In this document: positions 36,969-44,264 of the stretch, one piece after another
Numbering within the stretch: the stretch's first letter is position 1
Layout: every line of letters begins with the position of its first letter
Source of the DNA: Microbulbifer halophilus
GTDB lineage: Bacteria > Pseudomonadota > Gammaproteobacteria > Pseudomonadales > Cellvibrionaceae
Direction of reading: 5' to 3'
Assembly: GCF_026183675.1 (NCBI RefSeq)
Contig: NZ_JAPIVK010000015.1
Coordinates: 44,890-108,889 of the forward strand
DNA: 64,000 nucleotides
Made by a program: the position numbers and the translations under genes
The notes under the pieces: generated by a model
Told to the model about the DNA's origin: nothing
What the model saw: the letters and a program-made list of their open reading frames with translations, nothing else
Databases searched by the model: none

Positions 36969-36996
36969 GTAGGGTGCGCGGTGCGCACCGTGCGGG
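36969..36996. repeat. GTAGGGTGCGC repeat (partial copy)
   Basis: GTAGGGTGCGCGGTGCGCACCGTGCGGG carries the left arm and GTGCGCAC core of the galE-end repeat but lacks a full right arm. It lies in the spacer between the decayed DUF4168 copy and a small membrane gene. Confidence 0.6.
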
Positions 36997-37053
36997 AATT
37001 TATGTGCGCCGCGGCGGACGTACTTTTCAAAAAACACTTAATGGGAAAGCGTG

Positions 37054-37251
37054 ATGAGCTATGCAGCTATTGCGGTATTGTCAGCAATTATCCACCTTGT
37101 TTTAATGAGAACTCTATCCATTAATCATAATTTTTTTGAAGAAGGCTTCAGACTGTCAAGCTTAGCTGTCGACATTGGGGTCTATGCAGCAATTTATCTA
37201 TTTTTAACGGGTATTTTTTTCGTATATCGCACTATCCAGGGAAGGCGCTAA
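37054..37251 (+). CDS. Small two-helix membrane protein
   Basis: 65 aa starting MSYAAIAVLSAIIHLVLMRT, with hydrophobic segments at about 3-19 and 38-58 and a basic C terminus (YRTIQGRR). No family was recognised. AT-rich relative to the core genes. GGGAAAG lies 4 bases before ATG 37054; the in-frame GTG at 37051 is less likely. It is in a decayed accessory region, so expression is uncertain. Confidence 0.5.
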   Translation: MSYAAIAVLSAIIHLVLMRTLSINHNFFEEGFRLSSLAVDIGVYAAIYLFLTGIFFVYRTIQGRR

Positions 37252-37308
37252 ATGTAAGGTCGGACTGAGTAGAATGTCGATATGCGGTATGTAAGGATGG
37301 CGAATGAT

Positions 37309-37547
37309 ATGAGCCTTAAAATAGAACTTTTTTTCTGGTCGCTTCCTCAAACCTGATTGCATTCGCGCTCGGGATGCTGTCTCTTTTCGACACCGTCGAC
37401 GGGCTCGGGACGGTATCCGGTTTTTCCCCGTCCCAGTGGTGGCCGGCCTCCGTTGGCCTGATCGCCTATCTGTTCTGGGCGGGAATCGTATTGAAGAAGC
37501 TTTATTCGGCCTCGCTGACGTTGCCCGAGTCGCGGAAACCCGCCTGA
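37309..37547 (+). pseudogene. Small membrane protein ORF frameshifted at a T7 run
   Basis: ATG 37309 follows AAGGATGG and opens MSLKIELFF. At a run of seven T (37328-37334) the frame must change by one base to continue as LVASSNLIAFALGMLSLFD and then SQWWPASVGLIAYLFWAG, ending in a basic tail and TGA at 37545-37547. The combined product would be about 79 aa with two membrane helices, a natural small membrane protein. As written, translation stops after 15 codons. A lost T, polymerase slippage or a sequencing error would all explain it. No family recognised. Confidence 0.5.
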
Positions 37548-37590
37548 ACCGACGTGTGTCGGTACCTCTTGTTGGGTTGCTGATGCGGCA

Positions 37591-37609
37591 GGCGGCCCAA
37601 TGGGCCGCC
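37591..37609. other. Palindrome after the first intact DUF4168 gene
   Basis: GGCGGCCCA and TGGGCCGCC form a perfect 9-bp inverted repeat 14 bases beyond the stop codon at 37623. No T-run follows. A matching block is fused to the decayed paralogue at 36694. Confidence 0.5.
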
Positions 37610-37622
37610 GACACGCGCAGAG

Positions 37623-38009
37623 TCACTCCATCTGCTGGATTTTCTCCGCCAGCTCGGGGTCGTTCAGCGCGGCCCGGGCGATCTGGTTGTAGCGTTTCGG
37701 GCTCAGGTCGCTGCTCTGTACCGCCGAGACCATTTCCTCGTTGGCTTCCATGCGCACCTTCCTGGCCGTTTCGGGATCCTGTGTACCGCTCAGCTTGCCC
37801 TGGAGGGTGGTGCGCATCTGCTCCACCTCGGCCTGGACTTCCGCAAATATTTTCAGTTCGGAATCGCTGAAGTCGGTCGCGGCTATCGCCTTTGCCGGTT
37901 TGTAAGCCTGCTTGGCACCGCTGTCGGTGGCGTCGCTCTGGGCACCGGCACCTGTGGATACGGCCAGGGCGAGCAGGAATGCGGTGAGCGGTTGGGTCCA
38001 TTTGATCAT
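37623..38009 (-). CDS. DUF4168 exported protein (copy A)
   Basis: 128 aa. A Sec signal peptide (MIKWTQPLTAFLLALAVSTGAGA, cut near residue 23) leads to a helical, charged domain: DFSDSELKIFAEVQAEVEQ, TTLQGKLSGTQDPETARKV and LSPKRYNQIARAALNDPELAEKI. This repeated-helix pattern with a terminal NDPELAEKI fits DUF4168. Function unknown; periplasmic. Paralogues lie on both sides (decayed at 36694, intact at 38281), all on the same strand. Confidence 0.8.
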   Translation of the reverse strand: MIKWTQPLTAFLLALAVSTGAGAQSDATDSGAKQAYKPAKAIAATDFSDSELKIFAEVQAEVEQMRTTLQGKLSGTQDPETARKVRMEANEEMVSAVQSSDLSPKRYNQIARAALNDPELAEKIQQME

Positions 38010-38252
38010 CGGTTTTACTCCCGGTTGTTTTATAGGCGGGTATTACGATCGATACCCTCGAGTGCGCCAACAGCGGCCACCGCCGGCGGGTTCCAGAAGA
38101 TTGGAATCTTTCTGATTAATTTTTGATTGGGGTCGATTGGTGGAATACCGCGATGCACCGACGTCGAGGGGGTAAGTCTCCGGAGATCCCGTAATTTCTG
38201 CACGGGGCGGCAGAAAAGTCCGGGCTGGCTGTTGATGGCGGGGACCGGACCG

Positions 38253-38272
38253 GGGCCGCGAGGCCCCGGATA
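38253..38272. other. Palindrome after the second DUF4168 gene
   Basis: CCGGGGCC-GCGA-GGCCCCGG is a perfect 8-bp-arm hairpin about 10 bases past the copy B stop codon. It is placed like the hairpin after copy A and may be an RNA-stabilising or weak terminating element. Confidence 0.5.
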
Positions 38273-38280
38273 TCGGCTCA

Positions 38281-38685
38281 TTACAGCTTGGAGAGCTTTT
38301 CCGCCAGCTCCGGATCGTTCATGGCGGCCCGGGCGATTGCGTTGTACTTCTCGCGGGACAGCCCTGCAGACTCTACTGCGGCAATCATCTTCACGTTGGC
38401 CTCTTCCTGCAGTTTCTGCATTTCCTGCTGATCCTGGGTGTTCTGCAGTTTGGTAGAGATTTCCGTGCGGATGGTTTCCACTTCCGCGCGCGCCTGGGCA
38501 AAGGATTTCAGCTCCGCGTCGCTGAAGTCCGCCGCTGTGGCTGCGGGCTGCTGTGGCTGCGGCGGCTGCTGGGGTTGCGGCGGTTGCTGCGGCTGCTGGG
38601 CCTGGGCGGCGGCGCCGGCGGTCAGCAACAGGGCGGCGATCGCGGAGACGAATCGGCTGGACTGGTGGATTGTCCGTTTGCTCAT
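38281..38685 (-). CDS. DUF4168 exported protein (copy B) with Pro/Gln linker
   Basis: 134 aa. A signal peptide (to about AAAQA, residue 28) is followed by a low-complexity linker of repeated PQQP units (about 30-47). The domain DFSDAELKSFAQARAEVETIR...LSREKYNAIARAAMNDPELAEKLSKL aligns with copy A. Function unknown; periplasmic. It is divergent from an ECF sigma gene with a 187-base spacer. Control by that sigma factor is possible but not shown. Confidence 0.8.
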   Translation of the reverse strand: MSKRTIHQSSRFVSAIAALLLTAGAAAQAQQPQQPPQPQQPPQPQQPAATAADFSDAELKSFAQARAEVETIRTEISTKLQNTQDQQEMQKLQEEANVKMIAAVESAGLSREKYNAIARAAMNDPELAEKLSKL

Positions 38686-38872
38686 AGATTTATACTCCTG
38701 AGTCTATTGTAAGTTTGCTGATGGTTGGCCATCACAGGTAATAACAGGAGTCGCGGCGGGTCGGTTCCGGGAATTTTCACATTTTTTTTGAGGGTGGGCA
38801 GGAACCTGATGGATCGGGAACTGTATATAGAGTAAGCGGAATATAAAGATATCGTACGATTGTTGGCAACCC

Positions 38873-39388
38873 ATGAGATTTGAACAAAAAGTATGCGATC
38901 AGATTCCCCATCTGCGCCGCTATGCGCTGAGCCTCTGCGCGGACCGACTGGCGGCGGAGGATCTGGTGCAGGATTGCCTGGAGCGGGCGCTGAACAAGCG
39001 CCATCTGTGGCGAAGCAGCGGGGCGATCCGCTCCTGGCTATTTCGCATGCTCTATCGGATCTATCTCAACCAGCGGGTGACGGCGAGGGCGCGTCGGGAG
39101 GTGGCGGTTGCAGATGCGGGCGAGGACTGGACGGTGGAGGCCGGGCACGATCCCCACATGCAGTGTCGCGAAGCGGTCGCCGCCATTGAGGTGTTACCGC
39201 CCGAGCAGCGCGCCGCGCTGATGCTGATGGTGTTGGAGAGCCCCAGCTACGAGGAGGCCGCGAAAATACTGGATATCAATATCGGCACCCTGCGTTCGCG
39301 CCTGTCGCGGGCGCGGGAATCACTGCGTCGTCACTGCGCCCGAGGCGTCACCGAGCGCGACGACAATCACCTCAGGAGGGTCAAATGA
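38873..39388 (+). CDS. ECF-type RNA polymerase sigma factor
   Basis: A 171-aa alternative sigma factor. Region 2 is LRRYALSLCADRLAAEDLVQDCLERAL and the following SWLFRMLYRIYLNQRV. Region 4 is LPPEQRAALMLMVLESPSYEEAAKILDINIGTLRSRLSRARESLR. It overlaps the next gene by 4 bases (ATGA), the usual sigma/anti-sigma arrangement. Its signal and regulon are unknown; the divergent DUF4168 gene is a candidate target. Confidence 0.92.
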   Translation: MRFEQKVCDQIPHLRRYALSLCADRLAAEDLVQDCLERALNKRHLWRSSGAIRSWLFRMLYRIYLNQRVTARARREVAVADAGEDWTVEAGHDPHMQCREAVAAIEVLPPEQRAALMLMVLESPSYEEAAKILDINIGTLRSRLSRARESLRRHCARGVTERDDNHLRRVK

Positions 39389-40128
39389 TGCGCGGAAATC
39401 GCAACGACCGATCTGTGAGCAACGAGGACCTGAGTGCTTTTGCCGACGGTCAATTGTCACGGGCAGATAGTGCCCGGGTCGCCGCCTACCTGCGCGCCAA
39501 CCCGCAGGATGCCGATCGAATTTACGCTTACTGGAAGCAGGAGGCGGAGCTGCACAGCGTATTTGCTACGGATCGGGAGGGGGAGCCCGAGCCCGCAGCG
39601 CGTAATCCGCGATCGCCGTACCGCGGGCCGCTTTTTATCGCCGGCGCGGCGGCGCTGTTCGCTGTCGTTGTTCCCTGGCTGGTACTGGACAGAAACGGCT
39701 CGACACAGGGGGTGGTATTACCCGCTCCGGCCGAAACACAACAGGCCGGGCCCTCATACGCCGGACTGGAACTGGAGCCCGGGCAGCATCCGATGGAAGA
39801 GGGTATGGTCGAATATCACTTCAGCGGCGGGGACGGCAGCAGCCTGGTGCTATACGAAACGGCCGCTCAGGGCGTGGGAGCCGGATATAGTGGCTCACAG
39901 CGGGGAGCAGCGCGCGTCGAGTGGGTTGAAGGCGGCAGGCACTTTGCACTCGAAGGCGGGCGGGGTGCCGCGGAGCTGATGTCCCTGGCCGTCAGCCTGC
40001 GCCGCCACTTGTCTTCCCCCCCGGCCGTGTCTTCAGGTAGTGACATGCTGGCTGCTCCACCGGCAGATGGGCCAGCACTGCAGCCGATTCAGGAGAAGGA
40101 TCTGCCGTCGGGCGTCAGCAAAATGTGA
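39385..40128 (+). CDS. Membrane anti-sigma factor
   Basis: 247 aa. A cytoplasmic N-terminal domain (SNEDLSAFADGQLSRADSARVAAYLRANP, typical of anti-sigma factors) leads to one membrane segment (GPLFIAGAAALFAVVVPWLVL, about 75-95) and a periplasmic C-terminal domain of about 150 residues. No zinc-binding His-x3-Cys-x2-Cys motif is visible. It overlaps the ECF sigma gene and would hold it inactive. The GTG or ATG at its start gives a one-codon uncertainty. Confidence 0.85.
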   Translation: MMRGNRNDRSVSNEDLSAFADGQLSRADSARVAAYLRANPQDADRIYAYWKQEAELHSVFATDREGEPEPAARNPRSPYRGPLFIAGAAALFAVVVPWLVLDRNGSTQGVVLPAPAETQQAGPSYAGLELEPGQHPMEEGMVEYHFSGGDGSSLVLYETAAQGVGAGYSGSQRGAARVEWVEGGRHFALEGGRGAAELMSLAVSLRRHLSSPPAVSSGSDMLAAPPADGPALQPIQEKDLPSGVSKM

Positions 40129-40941
40129 TCAGAGACTGCAGTCCGCGCAGAAGAACGCCTCGTCACTGAGCCGCATCGCGGTCAGGTAGCCACCCCAGAC
40201 ACAGCCGGTATCCAGTGCGTACACATTCTTCGTGTCCGCGCGCCCCTCCAGTGCGGCCCAGTGGCCGAAGATGATTTTGTCATTCCCGGTTTTTCTCTCC
40301 GGAAAACTGAACCAGGGTTTATATTCGCCGTGCTCGGCCTGGGGGCCGCGCTTGGTGACCAGGTCCAGGGTGCCGTCGGCCCTGCAGAAGCGCATGCGGG
40401 TGAAATAGTTGGTGATGGAGCGCAGCCGCTCGATACCCAGCAGGTGCTCGCTCCAGCAGTGGGGCTCGTTGCCGTACATGCCGTAGAAAAACGCCTTCGC
40501 CAGGGCTTCGTCGGACAGCGCCCTGTGGACCTCCCGCGACAGTTCCAGTGCCTTGCTGACGCTCCAGATCGGCGGTATACCGGCGTGCACCATGGTGAAG
40601 CCCTTTTTATGCACCACCAGCGGCAGGTCCTGCAGCCAGGTCAGCAGTTTGTCCGCATCCCGGGCGCGCAGGATTCTTGCCAGGTCCTGTTCCCTGTCGG
40701 TCAGGCGTTTGGCGCCGTGGGCCAGGGCGAGCAGATGAAGGTCGTGGTTGCCGAGCACGGCGGTGACCTGGTGGCGGTGCTCGTAGAGGAAGCGCAGAGT
40801 GCCGAGACTGTCGTGGCCGCGGTGTACCATATCGCCGGCCAGCCACAGTTTGTCGCGGTCAGGGCGGAAGTGGATTTTTTCCAGCAGCCGCTGCAGCGGC
40901 TCGAAACAACCCTGGATATCGCCGATCGCGTAGGTGGCCAT
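40129..40941 (-). CDS. apaH: Diadenosine tetraphosphatase (symmetrical)
   Basis: Hydrolyses Ap4A to two ADP and, in E. coli, removes Np4-caps from RNA. Metallophosphatase motifs: AIGDIQGCFEPLQ at the N terminus, GDMVHRGHDS and VLGNHDLHLLALA. The second motif has His where Asn or Ala is commoner (GD-x-V-x-RG). 270 aa is usual. Its ATG overlaps the rsmA stop (TAATG). The apaG gene normally found between rsmA and apaH is absent. Confidence 0.94.
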   Translation of the reverse strand: MATYAIGDIQGCFEPLQRLLEKIHFRPDRDKLWLAGDMVHRGHDSLGTLRFLYEHRHQVTAVLGNHDLHLLALAHGAKRLTDREQDLARILRARDADKLLTWLQDLPLVVHKKGFTMVHAGIPPIWSVSKALELSREVHRALSDEALAKAFFYGMYGNEPHCWSEHLLGIERLRSITNYFTRMRFCRADGTLDLVTKRGPQAEHGEYKPWFSFPERKTGNDKIIFGHWAALEGRADTKNVYALDTGCVWGGYLTAMRLSDEAFFCADCSL

Positions 40942-41765
40942 TAGTTACCCTTCCCCGTTTCCTGTTTCCCGGTCCCCAAATAATTTGCCAGATCCACGAA
41001 CTCCTGCACGCTCAGAGTCTCCGGCCGGCGGCTCGCGTCCACCGGCAGGCCGCCCGCGTCGAGTTCGGGGAACAGTGGCTTGAGCGCGTTGCGCAGTGTC
41101 TTGCGGCGCTGCTGGAAGGCGACACTGACAATGCGCCCGAGCAGGGGTTCGTCTTTCGCCGGGCGCGGCGGCTCCGCGTGGGGAATCAATCGCACTATCG
41201 CGGATTCCACCTTGGGAGCCGGGCGGAAAGATTGCGGCGGCACCGGGAAGAGCCCCTGCACGCGGCAGTGATACTGCACCATCACGCTGAGGCGGCCATA
41301 GGATTTATTGCCCGGTGTGGCGTTGAGGCGGTCGACCACTTCTTTCTGCAGCATAAAGTGCATGTCCTGCACCCTGCCGCGAAATCCCAGCAGATGGAAC
41401 AGCAGTGGTGTGGAGATGTTGTAGGGCAGGTTGCCGACAATACGCAGCGGCCGCTCGCCGGCTTCTCCGCTCAGGGTGTCGAAATCGAATTTGAGCGCAT
41501 CCCGCTCGAGGATCCTGAATTCCGGGTAGTCGCGGAATTTGAACTGCAGCATCGGGATCAGGTCGCGGTCCAGTTCCAGCGCGGTCAGCGACGGGCAGTG
41601 CTGCAGCAACAGCCGGGTGATGGCGCCCTGGCCGGGGCCGATTTCCACCAGGTTGTCGCTTTCCTTTGGTGCGACTGCGCGCACGATCTTTTCAATAATA
41701 TTCTCATCGACCAGGAAATTCTGGCCGAAGCGCTTGCGCGCCCTGTGATCGAAGAAGTTGTCCAT
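40941..41765 (-). CDS. rsmA: 16S rRNA A1518/A1519 dimethyltransferase
   Basis: Dimethylates two adjacent adenosines near the 3' end of 16S rRNA with S-adenosylmethionine, a late step in 30S assembly. KRFGQNFLVDENIIEKIV at the N terminus, VEIGPGQGAITRLLL (SAM-binding) and the catalytic NLPYNIS motif are present. 274 aa. It directly precedes apaH with overlap and follows pdxA after about 110 bases containing a short CAGGCTCCTGCAG repeat. Confidence 0.95.
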   Translation of the reverse strand: MDNFFDHRARKRFGQNFLVDENIIEKIVRAVAPKESDNLVEIGPGQGAITRLLLQHCPSLTALELDRDLIPMLQFKFRDYPEFRILERDALKFDFDTLSGEAGERPLRIVGNLPYNISTPLLFHLLGFRGRVQDMHFMLQKEVVDRLNATPGNKSYGRLSVMVQYHCRVQGLFPVPPQSFRPAPKVESAIVRLIPHAEPPRPAKDEPLLGRIVSVAFQQRRKTLRNALKPLFPELDAGGLPVDASRRPETLSVQEFVDLANYLGTGKQETGKGN

Positions 41766-41876
41766 CGATAAATATTCGCCTGACAGATTTTTTGTTCCTG
41801 CAAACTCTGCATTCCGCTGGGCGGCACTCCGCCATCCATGCGGTCACAGCAGGCTCCTGCAGAAGAGTGTGGGGTG

Positions 41877-42863
41877 CTACGGCTGGCGCAATTGCGCAAG
41901 TTCTACGGCCTGGGAGAGTGCGGCCCGCAGGCTGCCGCCATCGGCAATGCCCCGCCCGGCGATATTGAGGGCGGTGCCGTGGTCGACCGAGGTGCGGATA
42001 AACGGCAGCCCCAGGGTGATGTTGACGGCGTGGCCGAATCCCTTGAATTTTAACACCGGTAGTCCCTGATCGTGGTACATGGCCAGAACGGCATCGCAGC
42101 GGGCCAGTTGCGGCGGTGTAAACAGCGTATCCGCCGGCAGGGGGCCGATCAGTTCGATTCCCCGCGCGCGCAGTTTTTCCAGCGACGGCTCGATGATGTC
42201 GATTTCCTCGCGCCCCAAGTGGCCGCCTTCGCCGGCGTGGGGGTTGAGGCCGCAGATGCCGATACACGGCCGCCCGATACGGAACTGGTCGCGCAGGCTG
42301 CGATGCAGGATGGTGACAACCTGCTCCAGCCGCCGCGGCGTAATCGCGGCGCTGACATCCTTCAGCGGCAGGTGGGTGGTGACCAGGGCCACGCGCAGCT
42401 CCTCCGCCGCCAGCATCATCACCACCCGTTCGACTCCGGCCTGCTCGGCGAAAAATTCCGTATGGCCGGAAAAGGCGATACCGGCGTCGTTGATGACCCC
42501 TTTGTGCACCGGCCCGGTCACCAGCGCGTCGAACTCCCGCGACAGGCAGCCCCCGGCGGCGCGTCGCAGCGTCTCGAGCACATAGGGACCGTTGGCGATA
42601 TCCAGTTGCCCCGGCGCCGCCGCACTGGCCATCTCCACCGGCAGGATATGGAGGCTGCCGGCGGGTGTTTCGGTGGCGGCCTGTCCGGGGTCGAAGGGAA
42701 TCAGCTCCAGCGGCTGCCGCAGCCGCGCCGCCGTATCCTCCAGCAGTTGCGGATCGGCGACGGTGACTATTTGCGCGGCGTGGCCGCCGGCGGCCAGTTT
42801 GACCGCCAGCTCCGGGCCTATGCCCGCGGGTTCGCCGGGGGTGAGGGCAATTCTCGGAATCAT
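41877..42863 (-). CDS. pdxA: 4-hydroxythreonine-4-phosphate dehydrogenase
   Basis: NAD-dependent oxidation in the DXP-dependent pyridoxal phosphate pathway. The N terminus [21 protein letters not shown] and the metal-binding His residues ([59 protein letters not shown]) are all present. 328 aa. It sits between surA and rsmA in the lptD operon. Confidence 0.95.
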   Translation of the reverse strand: MIPRIALTPGEPAGIGPELAVKLAAGGHAAQIVTVADPQLLEDTAARLRQPLELIPFDPGQAATETPAGSLHILPVEMASAAAPGQLDIANGPYVLETLRRAAGGCLSREFDALVTGPVHKGVINDAGIAFSGHTEFFAEQAGVERVVMMLAAEELRVALVTTHLPLKDVSAAITPRRLEQVVTILHRSLRDQFRIGRPCIGICGLNPHAGEGGHLGREEIDIIEPSLEKLRARGIELIGPLPADTLFTPPQLARCDAVLAMYHDQGLPVLKFKGFGHAVNITLGLPFIRTSVDHGTALNIAGRGIADGGSLRAALSQAVELAQLRQP

Positions 42864-42914
42864 GGGTTGCTCGGGGGCTGACCGGGCGCCGCGCGCCCGG
42901 TGTTCGCCTGCAGG

Positions 42915-44264
42915 CTAGTCAGTGCTCTCGGACTGCTCGTCCTGCAGTTCCGGCAGCTTGATTTCCACATACGCCTGGTCGCGGATCTCGCGGCGCCAGT
43001 TCTGCAGCTCTTCCTCGTAGCGGCGATTGCGCAGCAGGTCCGCGGCCTGGTTGCGGATGTACTGGTCGGTCATGTCCTGTTTGCGGCGGTCGTCGACGCG
43101 CAGGATATGCCAGCCGAACTCGCTGTGGAACGGCATGCTGATTTCACCCACCGGGGTGTTGTCCATGGCCTGGGTGAATTCGGGCACGAACTGGCCGGGG
43201 TTGGACCAGCCCAGGTCGCCGCCGTTGAGCATGGTGCCGATATCCTCGGAGTGCTCCCGGGCCAGTTCGCCGAAGTCGGCGCCGTCGAGGACCTGCTGGC
43301 GCAGGTCGACCAGCAGGTTGTAGGCGGCGTCGTCGTCGCGGATGGCGGAAGTCTTCACCAGGATATGGCGCACCTTGGTCTGCTCCACCACCTGCTCGGT
43401 GGAGCCGCGCTCGGCATGGATCTTCAGCAGGTGGAAGCCGGCGTCACTGCGGAAGGGCTCGGTGATGTCGCCGACCTCGAGGTTCTCCAGGGCGTCGGCG
43501 AACAGCGTCGGCAGTTCCACCGTCTTGCGCCAGCCCAGGTCGCCGCCCTCCAGGGCGTTCTGGCCGGCGGAGTTGGCGATCGCCAGACGGCGGAAGTCGG
43601 CACCGCCGCGCACCTGTTCGGCCAGTTGTCCGGCTTTCTGCCGCGCCTCGTCGACCTCGTTGGCGGGGGCGCTGGAATTGACCGGAATCAGGATGTGGCC
43701 CAGTTCGTACTGGGGTGACTTCCAGAATTCGCCTTCCTTGGAACGCAGAAAGTTGTCGATGTCCTGGTCGGTGATCTCGATGCGGCGGTTGACGCTGCCC
43801 TGCTCGACGCGGCGGATCAGCAGTTCCTGGCGGATCTGCCGGCGGAAGGCTTCCGCGGAGATACCATCGGCGGCCAGGCGCTGGCGGAATTGCTCCGGGC
43901 TGGCGCCGGCGTTCTGCTGCACGCGGGCAATGGCCTGGTCCAGTTCGGCGTCGGATACGGTGACGCCGGCGCGCTGGGCCATCTGCAGCTGCAGCCGCTC
44001 GACGATCAGTTGCTCCAGTACCTGGCGGCGCAGCACGTCCTCTGGTGGCGCCTGCACGTCCTGCGACTGGATCTGCGCTGAGATGGTGTCGAGGCGTTCC
44101 TGCAGCTCGCTGGCCATGACCACGTCGTCATCGACTACGGCCACCACGCGGTCCAGTGTCTGCACCTGTGCGTGGGCGCCGATGGTGAAAAGTGCGGCCA
44201 GTGCACAGAGTGCGACCTGTGTCAGTAGACCCTGTTTGCAAGCGGATTTGGTCATTATTCTCAT
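42915..44264 (-). CDS. surA: Periplasmic chaperone/peptidyl-prolyl isomerase
   Basis: Escorts outer-membrane beta-barrel proteins, LptD among them, across the periplasm. A signal peptide (cut near TIGAHAQ, about residue 33) precedes the chaperone N-domain and two parvulin domains (HILIPVNSSAPANEV...NALEGGDLGW and HILVKTSAIRDDDAA...MLNGGDLGW). ATG 44264 overlaps the lptD stop (TGATG). About 449 aa, slightly longer than E. coli SurA because of an acidic C-terminal tail (QDEQSESTD). Confidence 0.95.
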   Translation of the reverse strand: MRIMTKSACKQGLLTQVALCALAALFTIGAHAQVQTLDRVVAVVDDDVVMASELQERLDTISAQIQSQDVQAPPEDVLRRQVLEQLIVERLQLQMAQRAGVTVSDAELDQAIARVQQNAGASPEQFRQRLAADGISAEAFRRQIRQELLIRRVEQGSVNRRIEITDQDIDNFLRSKEGEFWKSPQYELGHILIPVNSSAPANEVDEARQKAGQLAEQVRGGADFRRLAIANSAGQNALEGGDLGWRKTVELPTLFADALENLEVGDITEPFRSDAGFHLLKIHAERGSTEQVVEQTKVRHILVKTSAIRDDDAAYNLLVDLRQQVLDGADFGELAREHSEDIGTMLNGGDLGWSNPGQFVPEFTQAMDNTPVGEISMPFHSEFGWHILRVDDRRKQDMTDQYIRNQAADLLRNRRYEEELQNWRREIRDQAYVEIKLPELQDEQSESTD

